This document shows positions 1 to 5,606 of a stretch of 11,092 nt of DNA, in pieces; positions within the stretch are counted from its first letter, which is position 1, and each line of letters begins with the position of its first letter. Source of the stretch: Demequinaceae bacterium (GTDB lineage Bacteria; Actinomycetota; Actinomycetes; Actinomycetales; Demequinaceae); contig WTKG01000163.1 of the NCBI GenBank assembly GCA_011524475.1, forward strand, positions 1-11,092, in the 5' to 3' direction. The notes below the pieces were generated by a model. That model was not told the DNA's origin, did no database searches, and saw only the letters and a list, made by a program, of their open reading frames with translations. The translations under genes and the position numbers were made by a program.

Positions 1-552
1 AGTGACTACAGTCGCCACAAACGTGAACCAAACCGCGGCGAGAACGCGAGGTCGCTGACGGAAACCGCGCAAGGCAGTCAACACCATGACCGCAATGATC
101 GCGAGCCCCATCAAGACTTCCGTGCCGTCAAGGGAAGGCCACACGTACCGGATTATCGCTACCCCAGCTGCCACAGAAACGGCCAGGGTGAGGAAGTAAT
201 CCACGAGAAGTGATGCGCCGGCAAGAACGCCCCCGCGGGTACCGAGATGCCGGCTCACCAGGCCGTAGTCTCCCCGAGTGTCCACAAATTCGCGCACGTT
301 GTTGCGGTAGGCAGCCCCCAGCAGAAGCATGATTACCACCACACCGGAGGCCATCCAAGGAATTGCCTGCGTCTGGCCCCCCTCACGGAGAGCCTCCACT
401 ACAGCATCAGGCGCGTACACGACCGCAGACACAATGCTGGCACCAAAAATTGGCAGTGCCCGTAGCGGGGATAGCGCACGTGGACGCGATTCCTGGGTCT
501 CTACTGGGGCACCGACCAGGATGCGCTTAAGTGCTGCCATATACGTCTGCAC
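1..552 (-). CDS. APC-superfamily permease, KimA/KUP-like (5' part, 3' end outside window)
   Basis: This is the first 184 codons of an integral membrane transporter read on the minus strand; the frame stays open to the window edge. After a short cytosolic start (KRILVGAP) come at least five hydrophobic segments, at about residues 33-48, 60-78, 105-132, 143-158 and 168-184. The stretch LLVDYFLTLAVS (residues 115-126) matches the third-helix signature of amino acid/polyamine/organocation permeases and of the Bacillus potassium importer KimA. The GTG at 552 is chosen because AGGATGG lies nine bases upstream (559-565); an in-frame ATG at 540 is the alternative but is too far from that site. It diverges from two TrkA genes, as the related permease Rv2690c does from ceoB/ceoC, so a role in potassium or cation uptake is inferred. 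The first helix reads FGASIVSAVVYAPD, without the Asp seen in KimA, so the substrate is uncertain. Confidence 0.85.
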   Translation of the reverse strand, partial: MQTYMAALKRILVGAPVETQESRPRALSPLRALPIFGASIVSAVVYAPDAVVEALREGGQTQAIPWMASGVVVIMLLLGAAYRNNVREFVDTRGDYGLVSRHLGTRGGVLAGASLLVDYFLTLAVSVAAGVAIIRYVWPSLDGTEVLMGLAIIAVMVLTALRGFRQRPRVLAAVWFTFVATVVT

Positions 553-585
553 GTCGCACCATCCTAATCCCCGGGTATAGCGTGG
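553..585. promoter_or_regulatory. Short divergent promoter region, permease / trkA
   Basis: Only 33 bases separate the permease start from the first TrkA start, so the two opposing promoters must overlap each other or the coding regions. TATAGC at 576-581 is a possible -10 element for the plus strand and sits about five bases before the ATG at 586. The same spot read on the minus strand gives TATACC. No convincing -35 element is seen for either direction. AGGATGG (complement of 559-565) serves as the permease ribosome site. The positions are inferred by eye. Confidence 0.35.
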
Positions 586-1293
586 ATGCTTGTGCACATC
601 GTGATCATGGGTTGTGGGCGCACTGGCGCGCACCTTGCAAACGAATTTGAAACACGCGGCCACAGCGTGGCCGTCATCGACCAGCGCGCAGAAGCCTTCC
701 GTCGCCTTCCTGCTCATTTCCAGGGGCGCAAGGTCACCGGAGTCGGTTTTGACCGTGACACGTTAGCTGCGGCAGGAGTCGAAGAGGCGTACGGATTTGC
801 GGCAGTGTCCTCCGGCGACAACTCCAACGTGTTAGCTGCCCGTGTGGTGCGCGAAACCTATGGAGTGGAAAATGTGGTGGCGCGCATATCCGACCCCGCA
901 CGAGCAGATGTGTACCAACGACTTGGCATCACCACCGTGGCGCCGGTGCCGTGGACTAGCGGGCAAATCCTTACCCACCTGTTGCCCGTGCCAGACGACA
1001 ACCTCATTACTCAAGAAACGGCAGGAGTGGTGGTAACTCCCTTGCGGTGGCACAAAGACTGGGCGGGTGTGACCTATGCCGATGCCGAAGAGGCAACGGG
1101 GGCGCGGCTGGCGTTCGTAGTGCGCTTCGGTCGCGGGATCATTCCCGATAGTGACACGATTATTCAAGACGGCGATACTCCTCACTTTGCCCTATCTCAC
1201 GAGGCTGTGGACGCCGCTGCAAAGATCCTCGGAAAAAAGCCCTCCCAGACCACGCCTGCTCGCCCCCGAAAGAAAAAGGCGGCAAAAAAATGA
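586..1293 (+). CDS. trkA: TrkA-type potassium uptake regulator, RCK domain (CeoB-like)
   Basis: This is a cytosolic regulatory subunit of a potassium transport system that senses NAD(H) through a Rossmann-type RCK_N domain. The glycine motif GCGRTG is at residues 9-14, and the acidic residue ending the second strand is D32 (VIDQR), which favours NAD(H) over NADP(H). A second conserved stretch (VVARISDPARADVYQRLG) and an RCK_C-like domain from about 145 to 215 follow. At 235 residues it is slightly longer than usual because of a lysine-rich tail ending KKKAAKK. The ATG at 586 has no good ribosome site and may be read from a leaderless transcript; the GTG at 592 fits the family's usual N-terminus (HIVIMGCG) equally well. 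It overlaps the next gene by four bases (ATGA), so the two products are probably made together and form a heteromeric ring, as inferred for CeoB/CeoC. Confidence 0.93.
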   Translation: MLVHIVIMGCGRTGAHLANEFETRGHSVAVIDQRAEAFRRLPAHFQGRKVTGVGFDRDTLAAAGVEEAYGFAAVSSGDNSNVLAARVVRETYGVENVVARISDPARADVYQRLGITTVAPVPWTSGQILTHLLPVPDDNLITQETAGVVVTPLRWHKDWAGVTYADAEEATGARLAFVVRFGRGIIPDSDTIIQDGDTPHFALSHEAVDAAAKILGKKPSQTTPARPRKKKAAKK

Positions 1294-1976
1294 AAATTGT
1301 GATTGTGGGAGCTGGATCAGTGGGCCGCGCCATCGCGCAAGACCTCATTGCGCACGGGCACACGGTCTGTTTGGTGGATAAAGCTGCGAGTGCAATGCGG
1401 GTCACACAGGTGGCAGAAGCCGACTGGCTGCTCGCCGATGCCTGCGAAATAGAGTCCCTTCACGATGCAGGCACGGAATCAGCAGACGTAGTGGTAGCTG
1501 CCACCGGGGACGACAAAGTGAATCTGGTGGTCTCATTCCTCGCCAAAACAGAATTTGCTGTTCCTCGCACAGTGGCACGGGTCAATAATCCTCGAAACGA
1601 GTGGATGTACGACGCGGAGTGGGGGGTGGACGTGGCCGTGTCTACTCCACGCATCATGACCGCGATGGTGGAGGAAGCCGTTGCGGTGGGAGACCTGGTC
1701 AAAGTGTTCACGTTCCGTCAGTCAGGAGCCGCTATCCATGAAATGACGCTCCCCGAGGATTCTCCCTTCGTGGGAATTACCGTCGGGGATGTGGAATGGC
1801 CATCAGAGTCTGTATTGACGTGCATTGTCAGGAACGAACGCACCATTGTCCCCACGGATGATGACACTCTAGAAGCTGCGGATGAACTGCTTTTTATTCT
1901 TTCGGCTGAGGCAGATCCGGTGGCCCTTGAGGAAGTTCTACGGACCGGACCACGTTCCATACAATCCACGCCGTAA
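1290..1976 (+). CDS. trkA: TrkA-type potassium uptake regulator, RCK domain (CeoC-like)
   Basis: This is the second RCK protein of the pair, 228 residues. The nucleotide-binding motif GAGSVG is at residues 7-12 with D30 closing the second strand (CLVDKA). RCK_N covers roughly residues 1-125 and RCK_C about 140-220. The ATG at 1290 overlaps the upstream stop codon (ATGA). AAGGCGG inside the end of the first gene, about eight bases upstream, provides a ribosome site, and a run of seven A's directly precedes the start. The protein is expected to bind NAD(H) and gate a cation transporter in the membrane. Its 3' 83 bases are overlapped on the other strand by the DUF3159 gene, so the two convergent transcripts are complementary there. 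Confidence 0.93.
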   Translation: MKIVIVGAGSVGRAIAQDLIAHGHTVCLVDKAASAMRVTQVAEADWLLADACEIESLHDAGTESADVVVAATGDDKVNLVVSFLAKTEFAVPRTVARVNNPRNEWMYDAEWGVDVAVSTPRIMTAMVEEAVAVGDLVKVFTFRQSGAAIHEMTLPEDSPFVGITVGDVEWPSESVLTCIVRNERTIVPTDDDTLEAADELLFILSAEADPVALEEVLRTGPRSIQSTP

Positions 1977-2550
1977 GAGCAAACAGGGGAACCCCCATCG
2001 CAAGCTTCACCACCCCTAAGACAGCCACCTGATTAGCCAGATACAAAGGAACCTGTACCGCTAACTTGAAGGCAAACATCACTGCCATGATGACTGTGCC
2101 ACGTGCACATACTGCTCGAATGTGCGCATCCGCTCGCCAGGCAGTCAGAGACGCACCTCTCGCCGCTGCCAGCACAAATCCCACTACCGGCCACCGCGCG
2201 ACAATGGACGCGGTAAGAACCACTGCGGTAATTGCGTTCGTCACAAAACCTGGAACAAAATATTCACTGGGCTCGCCAGCTATCCATGCCCACACCGCAC
2301 CAATGACCACTCCGACCACGCCGCCTAAGGCCGGTGATATTGGTTGGCGTTGCACGAGGCGGACCGCTACCGCCACCACCATCGTGGCCACCGCCGCAAT
2401 GGTAGGGACCTGGAACCCTCCCCATCCCAAAAAGGCAACGACGAACACTATTCCCGGCGCAGAAGATTCGATGATTCCCCGTACACCGCCCACGGCTGCG
2501 GTCGCATCAAAGCGTTCATCTCCCACCGACTGCCAGCCCGCATGGCTCAC
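1894..2550 (-). CDS. DUF3159 family integral membrane protein
   Basis: This 218-residue membrane protein has about six hydrophobic segments, at roughly residues 32-45, 48-64, 74-91, 100-116, 151-170 and 175-200. Family-like stretches are GGVRGIIESSAPGIVF near the start, RQPISPALGG at 68-77, EYFVPGF at 96-102 and RWPVVGF at 119-125. The function of DUF3159 is unknown; the M. tuberculosis relative is Rv2693c. The start is a GTG whose GTGA overlaps the OB-fold gene's TGA stop, giving a 4-nt overlap and likely translational coupling. The last 27 codons, ending in a proline-rich tail (PQGPPDLPQPKE), are read antisense to the end of the second trkA gene and probably arose by stop-codon drift. Assignment rests on topology, short motifs and gene order. 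Confidence 0.85.
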   Translation of the reverse strand: MSHAGWQSVGDERFDATAAVGGVRGIIESSAPGIVFVVAFLGWGGFQVPTIAAVATMVVAVAVRLVQRQPISPALGGVVGVVIGAVWAWIAGEPSEYFVPGFVTNAITAVVLTASIVARWPVVGFVLAAARGASLTAWRADAHIRAVCARGTVIMAVMFAFKLAVQVPLYLANQVAVLGVVKLAMGVPLFALTAWIVWNVVRSVELPQGPPDLPQPKE

Positions 2551-2855
2551 GATGCAGCCTCGTGTTCGTAGAGCGGGTTGAATACTCGGGGAATAGCTGA
2601 ATCATCACAGCGGCCACGCAGCCGAATACGGGCCCCCGCGGCGATTCCGGGGACTTCACGTCTTCCTAGGAATACCGCTTCGACGGTGCCCGTGTCGTCA
2701 CGCACTGTGGCAACGCATTCAGGAGGCTCGGTTGCGGAGGATACCGTCACTGCTGTCACCCGACCTGCGACCGCGACTACCTGGCGTGGTTGAACGTCAC
2801 TGATAGATGTCACGGCATCTGGATTTACCACGTGTGACGTGGATGCCTCGGTCAT
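2547..2855 (-). CDS. OB-fold nucleic-acid-binding-like protein
   Basis: This small protein (102 residues) has a single predicted OB fold from about residue 20 to 97. The pattern is VVAVAGRVTAV, then ATVRDDTGTVEAVFLGRREVPGI (residues 49-71) and IRLRGRC, ending VFNPLYE. The D-TG-V-VFLGRR-PGI core is what the actinobacterial OB-fold relatives of Rv2694c show and resembles the OB domains of RecG and aminoacyl-tRNA synthetases. No catalytic residues are seen. The ATG at 2855 overlaps the dut stop by four bases (ATGA) and the stop overlaps the DUF3159 start by four bases (GTGA), so it sits in the middle of a coupled operon. Binding to nucleic acid is a family inference; the ligand is unknown. Confidence 0.85.
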   Translation of the reverse strand: MTEASTSHVVNPDAVTSISDVQPRQVVAVAGRVTAVTVSSATEPPECVATVRDDTGTVEAVFLGRREVPGIAAGARIRLRGRCDDSAIPRVFNPLYEHEAAS

Positions 2856-3310
2856 GACGCTACTCCCGTGGAACCAAATCCCGCCTCACCTCGAATAGAG
2901 TCTGGCAATTCTTCTACGACCACAAAAGAGGCGGACTCCACTTTCTGGATCACCAACTGTGCAATCCGGTCTCCCGCAGCGAGCGTGACCTCATGCTGGG
3001 TGTCAGTGTTGAGAAGGGTGACCGCAATTTCGCCTCGATACCCGGCGTCAATTGTCCCAGGTGCGTTTACCACGGTAAGCCCATGTCGCGCCGCCAAGCC
3101 TGAACGCGGATGAACAAACGCCGCATAGCCCTCAGGAAGAGCGATGGCTAACCCCGTGGGAACTGTCGCACGTGCTCCTGGACTGAGCGTGACAGGTACC
3201 CGGGTAGTGATGTCAGCCCCGGCGTCTCCTGGCTGTGCATACGAAGGCAGAGGAACCTCTGGAGACAGGCGGGTGACAAGAACCTCGAGGGAGCCCACGA
3301 CGGGATTCAC
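2852..3310 (-). CDS. dut: Deoxyuridine 5'-triphosphate nucleotidohydrolase (dUTPase)
   Basis: This enzyme hydrolyses dUTP to dUMP and pyrophosphate, keeping uracil out of DNA and feeding thymidylate synthesis. It is a trimeric cytosolic enzyme. All five dUTPase motifs are visible: I, PGDAGADI at 27-34; II, PRSGLA at 68-73; III, NAPGTIDAGYRGE at 82-94 with catalytic D88; IV, GDRIAQLVI at 113-121; V, RGEAGFGSTG at 140-149. At 152 residues it is of normal length. The GTG at 3310 directly abuts the DUF4193 stop. An in-frame GTG at 3298 (148 residues) has AGGTGA eight bases upstream and may be the true start. The gene lies downstream of DUF4193 and its stop overlaps the OB-fold start. Confidence 0.97.
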   Translation of the reverse strand: MNPVVGSLEVLVTRLSPEVPLPSYAQPGDAGADITTRVPVTLSPGARATVPTGLAIALPEGYAAFVHPRSGLAARHGLTVVNAPGTIDAGYRGEIAVTLLNTDTQHEVTLAAGDRIAQLVIQKVESASFVVVEELPDSIRGEAGFGSTGVAS

Positions 3311-3610
3311 CTAGGCGGCGCACTCACTGCAAATGGGTTGTTTTCTCTTCCATGCCGCAAGCTGGCTGCGGTGATGCACGAGGAAGCATGACATGCAGGT
3401 GAACTCATCTTGTTGGGCAGGCAATACCTGCACCGAGAGCTCCTCCCCCGACAGGTCAGCGCCAGGAAGCTCAAACCCTTCTGCAGCCTCGGTCTCGTCT
3501 TCGTCCACGACACCAGAGGCCTTATCGGCGCGTCGCGCCTTCAGTTCCTCAATCGAATCTGCCGCGAGTTCATCGTCCGTCTTACGAGGTGCGTCGTAAT
3601 CAGTCGCCAT
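3311..3610 (-). CDS. DUF4193 family protein with C-terminal zinc-ribbon-like cysteines
   Basis: This small acidic protein (99 residues) begins MATDYDAPRK, as DUF4193 proteins do. A charged, probably flexible stretch rich in Asp and Glu (residues 10-60) is followed by a compact C-terminus carrying two CxxC pairs, C72/C75 (FTCMSC) and C94/C97 (ICSEC). This is the layout of a one-zinc ribbon. The function is unknown; the family is found in actinobacteria (M. tuberculosis Rv2699c). The ATG at 3610 is preceded by a strong AAGGAGG site. It is the first gene of the DUF4193-dut-OB-DUF3159 run, and its TAG stop abuts the dut GTG with no gap. A nucleic-acid or protein-contact role is possible from the zinc ribbon but is only inferred. 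Confidence 0.9.
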   Translation of the reverse strand: MATDYDAPRKTDDELAADSIEELKARRADKASGVVDEDETEAAEGFELPGADLSGEELSVQVLPAQQDEFTCMSCFLVHHRSQLAAWKRKQPICSECAA

Positions 3611-3621
3611 GAAGCGTGGCC

Positions 3622-3628
3622 CCTCCTT
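3622..3628 (-). promoter_or_regulatory. Strong ribosome binding site of the DUF4193-dut operon
   Basis: The minus strand reads AAGGAGG eleven bases before the ATG at 3610. It is the best Shine-Dalgarno match in the window and fixes the DUF4193 start. Confidence 0.75.
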
Positions 3629-3636
3629 ACGTTTTT

Positions 3637-3646
3637 CTCACGTGAG
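3637..3646. repeat. Perfect 10-bp palindrome CTCACGTGAG in the DUF4193 leader
   Basis: CTCACGTGAG equals its own reverse complement. It lies between the candidate promoter (3683-3710) and the DUF4193 ribosome site (3622-3628). With no loop it cannot form a useful RNA hairpin, so a DNA-binding site for a dimeric regulator is the more natural reading. A chance palindrome remains possible. Confidence 0.4.
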
Positions 3647-3682
3647 CCATTCACGCGCCTACGTATCTGTGCAGGCGCAGGC

Positions 3683-3710
3683 ATTGTGCACTATTACGCG
3701 TGATTTTCAA
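3683..3710 (-). promoter_or_regulatory. Candidate promoter for the DUF4193-dut-OB-DUF3159 operon
   Basis: On the minus strand TTGAAA (complement of 3705-3710) is followed after 16 bases by CACAAT (complement of 3683-3688). These match the -35 and -10 consensus at five and four of six positions. A start near 3676 would give a leader of about 65 bases. The location, between the phosphatase stop and the DUF4193 start, is where a promoter is expected. No experimental support. Confidence 0.45.
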
Positions 3711-3722
3711 ACTTTTATCACG
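3699..3722. repeat. Inverted repeat CGTGAT-N12-ATCACG overlapping the candidate -35
   Basis: Two perfect 6-bp arms flank a 12-base AT-rich spacer (3705-3716). The repeat covers the proposed -35 box of the DUF4193 promoter, so it could be an operator. It also lies 15 bases past the stop of the upstream phosphatase gene, so the same arms could form a weak transcript-end hairpin; no T-run follows. Confidence 0.4.
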
Positions 3723-3737
3723 TTCTGCAGTATGCAT

Positions 3738-4583
3738 CTATACACCACGCGGCATGACAGTACGCGCCCCGGCTTCGCTCAGAGCGTCATGCAAGGCCGC
3801 AAATGTGGGGTCCGGCGCAGCCAGAATGAACTCTGCTTTTGCCGGGTTTCCATCGAAACCTTCTACTCGCACCCCAGCTTCACGGGCAATGAGGGACGCG
3901 GCCGCAAAATCCCATACCGACAGCCCGTGCTCGTAGTACGCATCTACCCGCCCCGCTGCCACCATGCACAAATCAAGGGCGCATGAACCGAGCCGCCGAA
4001 TATCACGTACCTGTGGCAGTAGTTGTGCCACCACTGCGCCCTGACGTTCACGTATCTGTGACACGTACTGGAAACCCGTTGCGACGAGTGCGTGCGCAAG
4101 GTCAGGCCCACTCTCTATCTTGAGCGGGTTCCCGTCGTATTCTGCTCCCTCGCCGGCGCCAGCGGACCACACCTGTCCGACCGGAATATCCACCACTGCC
4201 CCCGCCTGCACGGCACCGTCCGAACGTCGTGGGTTCCCCGAAACTGCGGCGACAGACACCGAGCACGACTCCAGGCCATACACGTAGTTGACTGTGCCAT
4301 CAATAGGATCCACGACCCACGTAATCCCAGAAGTTCCCTCGGTGCTATGGCCTTCTTCACCGAGAATTCCGTCGTGTGGCCGTTGCTGTAAAAGTAACGT
4401 GCGAATGTGTTCTTCTACCGCAATGTCTATTTGCGTCACCACATCCACACTGCTGGATTTCGTGCCGTGAATCTGTGCTTCTTCTCTCCGGTCGCGTGCT
4501 ATTTGCGCGCCTTCGATGGCCGCATGCACAGCTAAGTCTCGCAACTGCGATACAGAAGAATCCATGCGCCCATCCTGCCGCAT
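3738..4583 (-). CDS. suhB: Inositol monophosphatase family protein (SuhB-like)
   Basis: This Mg-dependent, Li-sensitive-type phosphatase probably releases inositol or a similar polyol from its monophosphate in the cytosol. In actinobacteria that would feed phosphatidylinositol or mycothiol synthesis, but the substrate is inferred. Metal-binding signatures are VTQIDIAVEE with D53, GEEG with E76/E77, VVDPIDGTVNY with D92 and D95, and WDFAAASLIAREAG with D225. The 281-residue length is normal. Two starts compete: the ATG at 4583 with GGAGG six bases upstream, and the ATG at 4565 (MDSSVSQ) with AGGATGG close by. The homologous region supports either, since the first six residues look non-conserved. 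It is divergent from sepH and occupies the same relative place as suhB (Rv2701c) in M. tuberculosis. Confidence 0.93.
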   Translation of the reverse strand: MRQDGRMDSSVSQLRDLAVHAAIEGAQIARDRREEAQIHGTKSSSVDVVTQIDIAVEEHIRTLLLQQRPHDGILGEEGHSTEGTSGITWVVDPIDGTVNYVYGLESCSVSVAAVSGNPRRSDGAVQAGAVVDIPVGQVWSAGAGEGAEYDGNPLKIESGPDLAHALVATGFQYVSQIRERQGAVVAQLLPQVRDIRRLGSCALDLCMVAAGRVDAYYEHGLSVWDFAAASLIAREAGVRVEGFDGNPAKAEFILAAPDPTFAALHDALSEAGARTVMPRGV

Positions 4584-4667
4584 GCATCGCCTCCGCTCGC
4601 ACGTGTGTGCAGGACACCTCAGGCGCGCCTCCCGCGCAGATCGGCGGCCTCATGCCACAGTGAGGTT
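4584..4667. promoter_or_regulatory. Divergent intergenic region suhB / sepH
   Basis: These 84 bases must hold promoters for both divergent genes, but no clear -10/-35 pair is seen. Notable elements are a perfect 10-bp palindrome AGGCGCGCCT at 4621-4630 and the short inverted repeat GCAC-GTGT-GTGC just upstream of suhB. GAGG at 4662-4665 is only two bases from the sepH ATG at 4668, a short spacing that makes the alternative GTG at 4677 worth considering. Confidence 0.35.
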
Positions 4668-5606
4668 ATGTCACATGTGGAGTTGGTCGGGCCGGACGAA
4701 GACGGTGACCATCTCGTGGTGCAAACCGAAGGTGGAGAACAGTTCCGTTTGCCTGTCACAGAAAATTTGCGCACCGTCCTTGCGCCTGCGCAGAGCCCAG
4801 AAGTTGAAGTTTCTGACGATCTCTCTCCCAAAGATGTGCAGCGCCGTATGCGAGCAGGGATGAGTGCAGAAGAAATCGCAGAATCCACCGGAATGGAAGT
4901 AGAACGCATCCGTCGCTTTGAGGGCCCGATCCTGGCGGAGCGTCGATACATCGCCGAACTTGCTCAAGGCACCCGCGTAAGTCGCGAGGTTGGTGCCCCA
5001 ACTCTGGGAGAAGCGGTAGCGGATCGTTTGTCTCGTCGCGGCGTGCAGGCCCGCGCGATTGTGTGGGATGCACAACGCTCTGGACACGAACCGTGGCGGG
5101 TGAGTGCCACCTACCCCCTCGCCGGTGGACACTCCAGTGCAGCATGGACTTTTGAACCCGCGGCTCACATCATTCGAGCCGCGGACGAGGAGGCGCGGTG
5201 GTTCCTCACCACCGACCCGTTCGCTGAATCAGAACCGCCGCGGCATCTTGCCGCCGTCCAGGAGGATGGGCCGGCAGATGTTGCTTTGCATACCTTGGAG
5301 CAGAAAACAGAAAAACCAACTACAGACGAGCTCCTAGACCAATTGCAACGCACGCGAGGTACCCGTCAAGCAGTAGATATCCCTGCGATGGACGAGGACT
5401 TCGAAGGCTTCGGTCCGCAGTACTACCAAGACTCGCCTCGCCCCGACACCGCTGAACACTCGGTGCCGCCTAGGCAGTCCATCGACGCAACGCGCTCAGA
5501 TTCCTCCACGCCTGCAGAACCCGACACAGGTCTTCGCGCCCGACGTAAGGGACGCACATCCGTCCCGCGCTGGGACGACGTCATGTTTGGCTCTCAGTCA
5601 GAGTAA
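4668..5606 (+). CDS. sepH: Septation protein SepH
   Basis: SepH is an actinobacterial division protein that binds FtsZ and promotes its assembly into Z-rings. The 312-residue protein has the DUF3071 N-terminal domain (residues about 1-170) containing a helix-turn-helix at about 53-85 (LSPKDVQRRM, then SAEEIAESTGMEVERI). A long, low-complexity, probably disordered region follows. The C-terminus carries the conserved-looking motif RKGRTSVPRWDDVMFG (residues 293-308). A farther upstream ATG at 4605 is in frame, but the added 21 residues (MCRTPQARLP...) do not resemble the family and would reach almost to suhB, so 4668 (MSHVELVGPDEDG) is preferred; GTG 4677 is also possible. The gene ends with a 13-base convergent overlap with tdk. 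Confidence 0.93.
   Translation: MSHVELVGPDEDGDHLVVQTEGGEQFRLPVTENLRTVLAPAQSPEVEVSDDLSPKDVQRRMRAGMSAEEIAESTGMEVERIRRFEGPILAERRYIAELAQGTRVSREVGAPTLGEAVADRLSRRGVQARAIVWDAQRSGHEPWRVSATYPLAGGHSSAAWTFEPAAHIIRAADEEARWFLTTDPFAESEPPRHLAAVQEDGPADVALHTLEQKTEKPTTDELLDQLQRTRGTRQAVDIPAMDEDFEGFGPQYYQDSPRPDTAEHSVPPRQSIDATRSDSSTPAEPDTGLRARRKGRTSVPRWDDVMFGSQSE

Noticed and set aside
2066..2581. Plus-strand open frame (171 codons) opposite DUF3159
   Set aside because: The translation is a Thr/Ala/Pro-rich mirror of the hydrophobic DUF3159 codons, with no domain. The minus-strand frame has membrane helices and operon overlaps.
3609..3986. Plus-strand frame beginning in the DUF4193 leader and crossing into suhB
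   Set aside because: It opposes the conserved suhB C-terminus, has no ribosome site, and its translation lacks any structure.
4671..5168. Minus-strand open frames opposite sepH
   Set aside because: SepH motifs at both ends and its known position settle the coding strand; the antisense frames have no recognisable motif.
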